Positions 1 to 7,734 of a DNA stretch of 64,000 nucleotides are shown here, piece by piece; the first letter of the stretch is position 1; each line of letters starts with the position of its first letter. Below the pieces are notes generated by a model. It saw only the letters and a program-made list of their open reading frames with translations, had not been told where the DNA came from and did no database searches. Where the stretch lies: positions 1 to 64,000 of the forward strand of contig NZ_JACSRD010000222.1 in NCBI RefSeq assembly GCF_014879935.1, written 5' to 3'. Both the position numbers and the translations under genes were made by a program. The DNA is from Prosthecobacter sp. Lineage in GTDB: Bacteria > Verrucomicrobiota > Verrucomicrobiia > Verrucomicrobiales > Verrucomicrobiaceae.

Positions 1-455
1 CCGGCGGCGCTGAGCGCGTCGGCAAGCGTGCCAGACTGGTCGGGAGGCGCAGCGGGGCTGGATTCTGAACTCTCCGCCCTCTGCTCTCTGCCCTCGGCTT
101 CCAGCGCGGCCCGGAGGGCGCCTTCGACCATCTGACCACAGTGAATCTTCATCGGTGGCAGGGGGCCGAGCGGCTGGCTCAATTCTTCGGCAGACATCGC
201 GAGCGCCTCGTCCTTGGTTTTGCCGCGGATCAATTCGGTCGCGATGCTGGCGACGGCGATGGCGGTCTGGCAGCCGAAGCTCTGAAAGCTGGCTTTGTCG
301 ATCACCTTTTGGCCGTCCTTGTCCTTGTATTTGATCCACAGGCGCACCATGTCGCCGCAGTCCGGGCTGCCGACGGTGCCGACGGCATCCGCATCGGGCA
401 TTTCGCCGAGGTTTTGCGTGTTGGTGAGGGCTTGCTGGAGGGCGGCTTCGTCCAT
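1..455 (-). CDS. Fe-S cluster assembly scaffold, NifU/IscU N-terminal type (C-terminus cut by window edge)
   Basis: IscU/NifU-type scaffolds assemble a nascent Fe-S cluster from cysteine-desulfurase sulfur and hand it to apoproteins in the cytoplasm. The start ATG is at 455 and the frame stays open to base 1, so the end is missing. The three cluster-ligand cysteines are visible: Cys33 (PDCGD), Cys62 (GCQTA) and Cys106 (HCGQM), with the family pattern ATELIRGKTKDEA between the second and third. Beyond residue 115 the protein runs into a polar tail, and residues about 119-128 are encoded by a period-7 DNA repeat. The gene lies 8 bp downstream of the rhodanese-like gene, so the two probably share a sulfur-handling transcript. 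It could be the first domain of a longer modular NifU. Confidence 0.85.
   Translation of the reverse strand, partial: MDEAALQQALTNTQNLGEMPDADAVGTVGSPDCGDMVRLWIKYKDKDGQKVIDKASFQSFGCQTAIAVASIATELIRGKTKDEALAMSAEELSQPLGPLPPMKIHCGQMVEGALRAALEAEGREQRAESSESSPAAPPDQSGTLADALSAA
72..99. repeat. Heptanucleotide tandem repeat, CTCTGCC type, inside the NifU-like gene
   Basis: Four adjacent 7-base units follow the pattern CTC(T/C/G)GC(C/T) without interruption. They fall in the C-terminal tail of the NifU-like gene and are read there as polar residues after the conserved domain. Three other period-7 loci occur in this window (1081, 43601 and 55092) with different unit sequences. Confidence 0.7.
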
Positions 456-463
456 GATGGCGA

Positions 464-1045
464 TCAGGCTTCGATTTCGATACGATAGCGGGGCAGCGTC
501 GGATCAATCTCCTGGCTGTAGGCGTCGATTCCACCGGTGAGGCACTTCGTCTCGCCAAAGCCGTGGCCGATGAAGTAGGCGGCGGCATCGAGTGAACGGG
601 AACCGGTGTGATCGTAGAGCACGATGGGCTTCGTCTTGTCCCCGTGGGTGAAGATTTCCTGCACCAGCTCCTGCGTGAGAAGACGGGCGCCGGGAAGCTT
701 CACCGCGTCATGCTCCTCCCGTGTGCGGACATCCAGCAGCGTCAGATCTGGCAGGGCGCGGCGGAGTTGCTCGAAGTCATGCGGGGAAATCTGAAGTGAG
801 GAATCGCTCTGATGGCTCTCCTGGATGTGGGCGACGGCCTCCGCCACCGGGATGTTTTCATTCCGCTGGCAGACCTGCGCGAGCGTCTCCCCCGGCTGGA
901 AGCCGCAACTGCGGCATCCACCGATGTGGTAACGTGCGAACAGCGCCCGCTGCGCGCCAGGGTAGGCCTGGAGCACCTGGCTCATGGTCATGTCGCCGTT
1001 CAAAGGGGGAAGCGCGTCGGGCATGGGGTGGGCAGCATGGAGCAT
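464..1045 (-). CDS. CxxC redox-disulfide domain fused to a rhodanese-like domain lacking the catalytic Cys
   Basis: The N-terminal half resembles the DUF1858 / hybrid-cluster-associated redox-disulfide domain, with Cys44 and Cys47 in GGCRSCGF and a preceding helix (SQVLQAYPGA). The C-terminal half (residues about 88-190) is rhodanese-like: LLDVRTREEHD, a GARLL strand and the active-site loop YDHTGSRS. Active rhodaneses carry Cys at the first loop position. Here it is Asp145, so sulfur transfer by the usual persulfide is unlikely unless Cys44/Cys47 take over. The start is uncertain; in-frame ATGs at 1045, 1024, 988 and 982 are possible and none has a clear ribosome-binding site. Position just upstream of the Fe-S scaffold suggests a role in sulfur delivery or redox control of cluster assembly. 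Confidence 0.75.
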   Translation of the reverse strand: MLHAAHPMPDALPPLNGDMTMSQVLQAYPGAQRALFARYHIGGCRSCGFQPGETLAQVCQRNENIPVAEAVAHIQESHQSDSSLQISPHDFEQLRRALPDLTLLDVRTREEHDAVKLPGARLLTQELVQEIFTHGDKTKPIVLYDHTGSRSLDAAAYFIGHGFGETKCLTGGIDAYSQEIDPTLPRYRIEIEA

Positions 1046-1080
1046 CGAGGGCGGAGCACAAGTGTTCAGTGCCCTGAACC

Positions 1081-1129
1081 GTCATTCGGGCCGCATTCGT
1101 CATTCGACATTCCGTGATTCGTCATTCAC
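1081..1129. repeat. Heptanucleotide tandem repeat, ATTCGTC/ATTCGAC type, in a divergent promoter region
   Basis: Degenerate 7-base units of the form ATTCG(T/A)C alternate across about 49 bp, with one diverged unit (GGGCCGC) and one extra base. The tract lies between the rhodanese-like gene and pssA, and ends 11 bp before the pssA ATG. It is the same repeat family, in reverse complement, as the tract at 43601-43628 inside rfbB. Confidence 0.7.
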
Positions 1130-1140
1130 CTTCCGCCCTC

Positions 1141-2022
1141 ATGCCCCAGGCCCATGAACCTCGCATTCCGGTGCTGCCGACTCTGATGACGGCGGGAAAC
1201 ATTCTCTGCGGCTTTGTCGCCATCCTACACATCTTCGACGGCAAATACTACGAGGTGACCGCGCATTACCACTATGCGATCGTGTTCATCCTGCTGGCCT
1301 GCCTGTTTGACGCGCTGGATGGCCGTGTGGCACGCATGGGTGGCACGGAGAGCCCCTTCGGCCGGGAACTCGACTCGCTGGCGGACATCGTGAGCTTCGG
1401 CGTGGCGCCGGCGTTGCTCGTGCATGACATCGTTTTGAAGGAACTCGACACGCCCAAGGGCCTGGGCTGGCTCATCTCATGCGTTTACCTCGTCTGTGGT
1501 GCGATGCGGCTGGCACGCTTCAACTGCCTGGCCGCGGCGGATGTGAAGAGCAGCAGCAAGAGCTTCCGCGGCTGCCCGATCCCTGCCGCAGCCGGTGTCA
1601 TCTCTTCATTGACGCTGCTGATCCTGTGGCTGGACAGCAACGAGCGCGAGATCGGCAACTGGAAGTATGCCCTGGCGGGTCTGATGGCGCTGCTGTCGTA
1701 TCTGATGGTCAGCAATCTGGAGTACCCGAGCTTCAAGGCGGTGAACTGGCGCACGAAGCGCTCCTTTCACTGGGTGCTCATCAGCATCGTCGCCATCGCC
1801 TTCACGGTGATGAACTGGCACTGGATGCCCTCGGTCATCTTCGTGACCTATCTGCTCTACGGCCTCGTCCGGCCCTGGATCTCCCGCAAGTGGCGGCAGG
1901 AAATCGAAATCGAGCCTGAATCACCCGAGGTCGATCCAGAGGTGGAGACCCGCATCCTCACGGGAGAGATCGACGACGAGAGCGAATCCGTCGGCAGGAG
2001 CGATCCAGCAGCGCAGATTTGA
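1141..2022 (+). CDS. pssA: CDP-diacylglycerol-serine O-phosphatidyltransferase
   Basis: This enzyme transfers serine to CDP-diacylglycerol to make phosphatidylserine, the precursor of phosphatidylethanolamine, in the inner membrane. The CDP-alcohol phosphotransferase signature is complete: DALDGRVARM followed by FGRELDSLAD, i.e. the DG..AR...G...D...D pattern of the metal site. Several hydrophobic segments surround it, and the C-terminal 40 residues are acidic and hydrophilic. A GTG at 1114 is also in frame, but it lies inside the heptanucleotide repeat. ATG at 1141 gives a normal N-terminus and is preferred. No phosphatidylserine decarboxylase gene is adjacent. Confidence 0.92.
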   Translation: MPQAHEPRIPVLPTLMTAGNILCGFVAILHIFDGKYYEVTAHYHYAIVFILLACLFDALDGRVARMGGTESPFGRELDSLADIVSFGVAPALLVHDIVLKELDTPKGLGWLISCVYLVCGAMRLARFNCLAAADVKSSSKSFRGCPIPAAAGVISSLTLLILWLDSNEREIGNWKYALAGLMALLSYLMVSNLEYPSFKAVNWRTKRSFHWVLISIVAIAFTVMNWHWMPSVIFVTYLLYGLVRPWISRKWRQEIEIEPESPEVDPEVETRILTGEIDDESESVGRSDPAAQI

Positions 2023-2078
2023 ACAAAATCGTTTCACAAATGCGTGCGTCGGGTAATTGAGGATTCCCCACCGACCAC

Positions 2079-3299
2079 ATGGCAGATTTCTACCAGCACG
2101 CCCGCGTTCCGACCCTGCACCACCTCGCCCACGCGGACAGCTCCGCGCGCGAGACAGAGATGCAGTCCCTGGCGGACAAGCCGGTGGCGCTGCTGCTGCC
2201 CGCCCTCTACGCCGAATGCGAGCGTCCCGCGCTGCCCCGCATCCTTGAGGAGGTCTCCCAGGCCGGCCACATCAGCGAGGTCATCCTCAGCATGAACGGC
2301 ATGGATGCTGCCGAGCACGAACGCGCGCTGCGCATCTGCCGCCAGCATCTTCGAGGCAAACCGACCCACCTCCTGTGGAATGACGGTCCCCAGCTCACCC
2401 GCGTTTATCAACGCATGGAGGAGGCGGGGCTCGCTGGCTCGCATGCGGGCAAGGGCTCCAACATCTGGATGGGCATCGCCTACCTCCACGCCCGCGGCTT
2501 CAACGGCATCATCGTCAGCCACGACACCGACATCCTGAACTACAGCCGTGATGTCCTGTGGCGCCTGTGCTACCCGCTGCTGCATCCGCGCATGGGTTAC
2601 CACTTTGCCAAAGGCTACTACAGCCGCGTCTCCGACCGCCTGTATGGCCGCGTGACACGCCTGCTCATCTTTCCTCTCGTACAGGCTTGTCGCGATGTCC
2701 TCGGCACCAAGCCGCTGCTCGAACACCTCGAAAGCTTCCGCTATCCCCTGTCGGGTGAATTCGCCGCCGACATGAGCGCCCTTGAGCGCTTCAGCCTACC
2801 CGGCGGCTGGGGGCTGGAGGTCGCCATGCTCTGCGAAGTCTTCCGCCATCTGCCGGGAGAGCAGCAGTGCCAGGTGGACCTCGGTTTCCACTTCGAGCAC
2901 CGCCATCGCAACCTCACGCACGAACAGGTCGGCGTGAACGAACCCGGTCTGGTCTCCGCCGCCGCCGACGTGGCCCGCTGTCTGGCCTGGCAAGTGCTGC
3001 GAGAGGCCGAACCGCGTTCCGCGCACAGCCTCATGGACCGCATCATCGAACGCTATCGTCCACGCGCCTCTGAATGGCTGAGCCGCTACGAACACGTCGC
3101 ACTTCTCAACGGCCTGCATCACGATCTTGAAGAAGAGACCGCCGCCGTCACCGCCTTCGGCCGAGCACTCGACCAGCTTCTTCAAACCATCGACACCGAC
3201 GGTCTCCGCGTCCCCGCCATGCGTGAGCCACCAGCGAAAACTCTGGCCGCTATCCCGGGTCTCCCGGAAGAAATCGTCGCCAGCGCGACGAGATTGTGA
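2079..3299 (+). CDS. GT81-like glycosyltransferase (glucosyl-3-phosphoglycerate synthase type)
   Basis: The 406-residue protein resembles GT81 glucosyl/mannosyl-3-phosphoglycerate synthases, which transfer a sugar from a nucleotide sugar to 3-phosphoglycerate to start synthesis of the compatible solute glucosylglycerate. Supporting motifs are the nucleotide-sugar strand VALLLPALYAE, the phosphate-binding stretch HAGKGSNIWMG (about 122-132) and the metal-binding acid pair HDTD at Asp149/Asp151. The C-terminal half carries HRHRNL and a helical region typical of the family. No glucosylglycerate phosphatase or hydrolase gene is adjacent, so the actual acceptor is unproven. The gene is apparently monocistronic, 140 bp before polA. 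Confidence 0.7.
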   Translation: MADFYQHARVPTLHHLAHADSSARETEMQSLADKPVALLLPALYAECERPALPRILEEVSQAGHISEVILSMNGMDAAEHERALRICRQHLRGKPTHLLWNDGPQLTRVYQRMEEAGLAGSHAGKGSNIWMGIAYLHARGFNGIIVSHDTDILNYSRDVLWRLCYPLLHPRMGYHFAKGYYSRVSDRLYGRVTRLLIFPLVQACRDVLGTKPLLEHLESFRYPLSGEFAADMSALERFSLPGGWGLEVAMLCEVFRHLPGEQQCQVDLGFHFEHRHRNLTHEQVGVNEPGLVSAAADVARCLAWQVLREAEPRSAHSLMDRIIERYRPRASEWLSRYEHVALLNGLHHDLEEETAAVTAFGRALDQLLQTIDTDGLRVPAMREPPAKTLAAIPGLPEEIVASATRL

Positions 3300-3440
3300 G
3301 GGGCGTGTAAAGCCGCGCCATCACCGCTTTGATCACCGGCTCCCCGTCATTGGAAACTTCCCACGGCAAGCTGAATCCGGGGTGACGAACGTCCCATCCT
3401 CGTTTGCGCCTCTCTCGCATCCGCCTACCCTCGCGATCAC

Positions 3441-6236
3441 ATGTCCGACCGGCTTTTCCTCCTCGACGCGATGGCGCTGATCTATCGCGCCCACTTCGCT
3501 TTCATCAAAAACCCCATCCGCACGAGCGATGGCGTGAACACTTCCGCTCTCTACGGCTTTGCGAACACGCTGCTGGACATCCTGCACAACCAGAAGCCCA
3601 CGCACCTGGCCGTGGCCATCGACACCTCCGCGCCGACGCCGCGCCATGAGATGTTTCCGGCCTACAAGGCGCAGCGCGAGGAGATCCCCGAGGACATTGC
3701 CATGGCGATCCCGCAGGTGAAACGGCTGCTACAGGCCATGAACGTGCCGCTGCTCGTGCGCGACGGCTACGAGGCTGACGACATCATCGGCATCATGGCC
3801 GCCCGGGCGGACAAAGCGGGCCTGGAGACCTTCATGGTCACGCCGGACAAGGATTTCGGGCAACTCGTGACCGAGCACGTCAAAATCTACAAACCCGGCC
3901 GTCAGGGCAGCGACGTGGAAATCCTCGGTGTGAAGGAAGTCTGCGAACGCTGGGGCATTGAGCGCCCCGCGCAGGTCATCGACATCCTCGGGCTCATGGG
4001 CGATGCGGTGGACAACATCCCCGGCGTCAAAGGCTTCGGCGAAAAGACCGCCACCACGCTCATCCAGCAGTTTGGCAGTGTCGAAAACCTGCTCGCGAAC
4101 CTCGACCAGCTCAAAGGCAAGCAGAAGGAAAAGCTCGAAGCCAGCCGCGACGACGCCATCCTCTCCAAAAAGCTCGCCACGATCTTCACCGACATGCCCT
4201 TCGAGGCGGAGCTCGCCGATCTCGTCGTCAAACCGCACGACGACGAGGCGCTGAAGGCCTTTCTGACCGAATTCGAGTTCAACGCCCTCGGTCGCCGACT
4301 CTTCGGCGATGATTTCAAAGCCGGTCGCGGACGCAAAACAGCCGCGGAAGCCCCGGTGGGAGAATTGTTCGCCACCGAGGAGATCACGAAGCCCGTCGAG
4401 GCCAAGCTCACCACCATCGCCGACACGCCGCACGCGTATCACCTCGTCCAAACGGCCGAGGAACGTCAAAAACTGCTCCAACTGCTTGCGGGGCAGACAA
4501 GCTACTGTTTCGACCTCGAGACGACCGGACTCGATCCACGTGACACGCAGATCGTCGGCATCGCTTTCTCGTGGAAGGCCCACGAAGGCTGGTTCGTGCA
4601 CTTCCCACGGGAAAAAGCTGCGGCGAAGGCAGTGCTCGAAGATTTCCGCGAAGTGTTCACGCGCGATGGCATCGAGAAGATCGGCCACAATCTCAAGTTC
4701 GACCTCAGCGTGCTGCTGGCGCACGGCATCGAGGTGCGCGGGCCGTTTTTCGACACGATGCTCGCGCATTCACTGATCGATCCCGATCAGCGTCACGGCA
4801 TGGACTACCTCTCGGAGACGTATCTGCACTACACCCCCGTGCCCATCACTCAGGTCATCTGCACTGAGAAAGACGACCTTTTTGGCACCACCATGGCCCA
4901 GGCAGCCGATCAGGACGCGCAAAAGGTCGCAGACTATGCCGCAGAGGATGCCGACGTTACCTGGCAGCTCGCCGGGAAGATGCGCCCTGAGTTGAAGGAG
5001 CAAACTTACGTCTTCGAGTCCATCGAATCGCCGCTGCTGCCCGTGCTGACGAAGATGGAGAACTTTGGCGTGAAGATCGACGTTCAGGCGCTGCGCGAAT
5101 ACGGCATCGAACTCGAAAAGAAGGCCAGGGAACTGGAGAAGCGCATTCAGGAAAGCGCCGGCGGTCCCTTCAACCTCAACAGCCCCAAACAGCTCGGCGA
5201 GGTGCTTTTCGAACGCCTCAAACTCCTCGAAAAACCGAAAAAGACCGCCACGGGCCAGTATCAGACCAACGAGCAGGTTCTACAGTCGCTCCTCGGCCTG
5301 CATCCCATCATTCAGGACATCCTCGACTACCGTGAGGTCACGAAACTCAACAGCACCTACGTCGAGGCGCTGCCGCACGCCGTGTCCAAGGTCACCGGCC
5401 GCGTTCACACCACCTTCCATCAGCTCATGGCCGCCACCGGCCGCATGGCGAGCAGCAATCCGAACCTGCAAAACATTCCCATCCGCACCGATCTCGGCCG
5501 GGAGATTCGCAAAGCCTTCGTTCCCGGGCATGACGGCTGGATTTTGATGAGCGCTGACTACTCGCAGATCGAACTGCGCGTCATGGCAGCGCTCAGCGGC
5601 GATGCCGCGATGATCGAAGCTTTCGCGCAAGGCCACGACATTCATCAGGCCACCGCCGCGCGCGTGTATGGCGTCGAGCTCGACGGCGTGCTGCCCGAGA
5701 TGCGCCGAACGGCGAAAATGGTCAATTTCGGCATCATCTACGGCATCAGCGCCTTCGGATTGAGCCAGCGTCTGGGCATTCCACGCGGTGAGGCCGCCTC
5801 AATCATCGAGAACTACTTCAAGCAGTTCCCCGGCATCAAACGCTTCATGGATCAAATCGTCGCCGACACCAAAAAGCACGGCTACACGGAGACGCTCACC
5901 AAACGCCGCCGCACGATCCGCGACATCACCAGCGCCAACGCCACCGTTCGAGGCCAGGCCGAGCGCGTGGCCATGAACACACCGATTCAAGGCACCGCAG
6001 CCGACATGATCAAGCTCGCCATGATCCACGTCGATGCCGCTTTGACGAAAGCCGGCCTACAGGCCCGCATGCTGCTCCAGGTGCATGACGAACTTCTCTT
6101 CGAAATGCCCGCCAGCGAAGCTGAACAAGCCCGCGCCATCATCGTCGATGCCATGAAGAACGCCATCCAGCTCCCCCACGGCGTCCAGGCCGAGGTCGAG
6201 GCCGGCACCGGCACGAACTGGCTGCAGGCGCATTGA
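3441..6236 (+). CDS. polA: DNA polymerase I
   Basis: This 931-residue protein has all three Pol I activities. The N-terminal 300 residues form the 5'-3' flap nuclease (DAMALIYRAH, EADDIIG, DKDFGQL, GDAVDNIPGVKG). The central 3'-5' proofreading domain is intact, with Asp358/Glu360 in DLETTGLDP, HNLKFDL and YAAEDAD. The polymerase domain shows motif A DYSQIELR (from residue 706), motif B RRTAKMVNFGIIYG and motif C VHDE (881-884). It works in Okazaki-fragment maturation and excision repair. The start is preceded by a C-rich stretch without a Shine-Dalgarno sequence. Length is normal for the family. Confidence 0.97.
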   Translation: MSDRLFLLDAMALIYRAHFAFIKNPIRTSDGVNTSALYGFANTLLDILHNQKPTHLAVAIDTSAPTPRHEMFPAYKAQREEIPEDIAMAIPQVKRLLQAMNVPLLVRDGYEADDIIGIMAARADKAGLETFMVTPDKDFGQLVTEHVKIYKPGRQGSDVEILGVKEVCERWGIERPAQVIDILGLMGDAVDNIPGVKGFGEKTATTLIQQFGSVENLLANLDQLKGKQKEKLEASRDDAILSKKLATIFTDMPFEAELADLVVKPHDDEALKAFLTEFEFNALGRRLFGDDFKAGRGRKTAAEAPVGELFATEEITKPVEAKLTTIADTPHAYHLVQTAEERQKLLQLLAGQTSYCFDLETTGLDPRDTQIVGIAFSWKAHEGWFVHFPREKAAAKAVLEDFREVFTRDGIEKIGHNLKFDLSVLLAHGIEVRGPFFDTMLAHSLIDPDQRHGMDYLSETYLHYTPVPITQVICTEKDDLFGTTMAQAADQDAQKVADYAAEDADVTWQLAGKMRPELKEQTYVFESIESPLLPVLTKMENFGVKIDVQALREYGIELEKKARELEKRIQESAGGPFNLNSPKQLGEVLFERLKLLEKPKKTATGQYQTNEQVLQSLLGLHPIIQDILDYREVTKLNSTYVEALPHAVSKVTGRVHTTFHQLMAATGRMASSNPNLQNIPIRTDLGREIRKAFVPGHDGWILMSADYSQIELRVMAALSGDAAMIEAFAQGHDIHQATAARVYGVELDGVLPEMRRTAKMVNFGIIYGISAFGLSQRLGIPRGEAASIIENYFKQFPGIKRFMDQIVADTKKHGYTETLTKRRRTIRDITSANATVRGQAERVAMNTPIQGTAADMIKLAMIHVDAALTKAGLQARMLLQVHDELLFEMPASEAEQARAIIVDAMKNAIQLPHGVQAEVEAGTGTNWLQAH

Positions 6237-6250
6237 GGCTGACGACCGGG

Positions 6251-6283
6251 CAAGAAAAAGGCGGCTGGGGGAAACCAGCCGCC
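6251..6283 (-). terminator. Intrinsic terminator of the gld/DUF4340 operon
   Basis: A 9-bp perfect stem (GGCGGCTGG / CCAGCCGCC) with a 6-base loop is followed on the minus strand by a T-rich run (CTTTTTCTTG). It lies 30 bp after the DUF4340 stop codon and between two convergent genes, so it may also slow transcription coming from polA. Confidence 0.75.
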
Positions 6284-6312
6284 GTTGGACGAGATGAATG
6301 ATGGGCTGCTGA

Positions 6313-7701
6313 CTACTTCTTGGCGGCGTCGCCTTCCGGCTTGGCAGGCTCTGCCGGTTTCTCGCCCGTCACCGGATTGGCTCCGGGAGCAGGAGCTGGT
6401 TTGATCTCCGGCTTGGGTGCCTCTGGAAGCGGCGTGGCCGGAGTCGTAAGCGCGGGCGGTGTTGATGGCGGGGTGAGGCCAGGAATCATCTTTTTGATGT
6501 CTGGAAGGCTGCCTGGGGTGGCGGCACCGGCTCCGGGAGCGCCGGGAGCATCTGCCTTTGCCGGTTCGGCGAGGATTTCGCCCCGCTTCTTGAGCAGATT
6601 GCTGACGGTGTATTCGGAGACGTCGAAAACCCAGCCCTCAAGCTTCTTCTCGGCAGCAAGCTTGTCCTCCTTCTTTTTCTTTTCCTCGGCGAAGGCCGTG
6701 TCGTTCTTCTTTTTGTCCTCTTCCTTCTCATCCTTCACCGGAGCACGCTCTTTGGCGATGTCGGCGCTGACGGTGAACGCGACATAGTATTTGTCTCCGC
6801 CGTCCGCAGTCTTCTTCGCGACCTGGAGGTTGTAGGTGAAGCCGTCGAAGGTGACGATCTTGACCTTCACGCCGTCCTTGAAGGTCTCAGCGGCCTTGTC
6901 CTTGGCCAGCACGTCGTTGAACGTGGGGCTGGAGAGAAGGCTGGTGAGGTTGACCTTGCCGTTGTCGAGTTTTTCGCCGGCCTTGGCGCCTTCGAGGGTG
7001 AACTCCGTGTCGTCTTCCTTGGCACGGGAGGCCTTCCAGGAATCCTCCGGCTTCGCCGAGGTGACCTCGACGGACTTGATCTTCTGCACGTCGATGAAAG
7101 CCTTGTCGATCCAGGTCTCGGCCTTGCTTTCGAGGTCGGCGAAGGTGTTTCCGACGCTCCAGATGGTCTCGCCGTCATCGGGATTGACCATGCGCACGAG
7201 GCGCTCGTTGCTGCCGCCGAAGGGTGAACTGTTCGGATTGCCGGAGGTGGTGACATTGCTGCCCAGGACAAAGGACTTCTTGATGTTGCCTTTGCTGTCG
7301 AGCAATTCGACGAGGGTGCCGATGCCGTAGCCGTCCGGATGGCCGGGAGGCTGCACGCCGACCTTGGCCCAGGATTCCTTGCCGACGAACTGCTTGTCCT
7401 TGATCTTCTGTTCCTTGAGAGCCAGCAGCGCACGGCTGATCTTGTCAAAGCTGGCTTCATATCCGCCGCGTTCGGCGACGGTCCATGCGTTGCCGTTGAG
7501 GGCGACGTTGACTTCGTTGCTGGCGTCCTTGATGCGGATTTTCTGGATGCTGTTCACATCGAGATCAGGGATGAGCATGGTGCGCATGTCCACGCCACGG
7601 CGGGAACCGGTGCTGAGGCGGGATTTGCGGTCCTTTTTCACATAGACGGCAGCGCCGACGAGCCCGACGAGCACGATGATCAGAATGACGATTTTATTCA
7701 T
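6313..7701 (-). CDS. DUF4340 domain protein of a Gld-type ABC system
   Basis: The protein starts with a single membrane anchor (IVILIIVLVGLVGAAVYV) and continues as an extracytoplasmic domain with DUF4340 features, such as the repeated RIKDASNEVNVALNG- and WTVAERGGY-like strands. The last roughly 90 residues are a Pro/Ala/Lys-rich tail with low-complexity PAEPAK and PAPAPGANP segments. DUF4340 proteins are commonly encoded last in operons with GldF/GldG-like ABC components, as here: it follows gldG by 33 bp and ends the operon before a terminator. Its molecular role is not known. It may be a periplasmic or surface partner of the exporter. Confidence 0.8.
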   Translation of the reverse strand: MNKIVILIIVLVGLVGAAVYVKKDRKSRLSTGSRRGVDMRTMLIPDLDVNSIQKIRIKDASNEVNVALNGNAWTVAERGGYEASFDKISRALLALKEQKIKDKQFVGKESWAKVGVQPPGHPDGYGIGTLVELLDSKGNIKKSFVLGSNVTTSGNPNSSPFGGSNERLVRMVNPDDGETIWSVGNTFADLESKAETWIDKAFIDVQKIKSVEVTSAKPEDSWKASRAKEDDTEFTLEGAKAGEKLDNGKVNLTSLLSSPTFNDVLAKDKAAETFKDGVKVKIVTFDGFTYNLQVAKKTADGGDKYYVAFTVSADIAKERAPVKDEKEEDKKKNDTAFAEEKKKKEDKLAAEKKLEGWVFDVSEYTVSNLLKKRGEILAEPAKADAPGAPGAGAATPGSLPDIKKMIPGLTPPSTPPALTTPATPLPEAPKPEIKPAPAPGANPVTGEKPAEPAKPEGDAAKK

Positions 7702-7734
7702 GGTCTGAAAACGGGGTTGAGATGAATGACTGGA

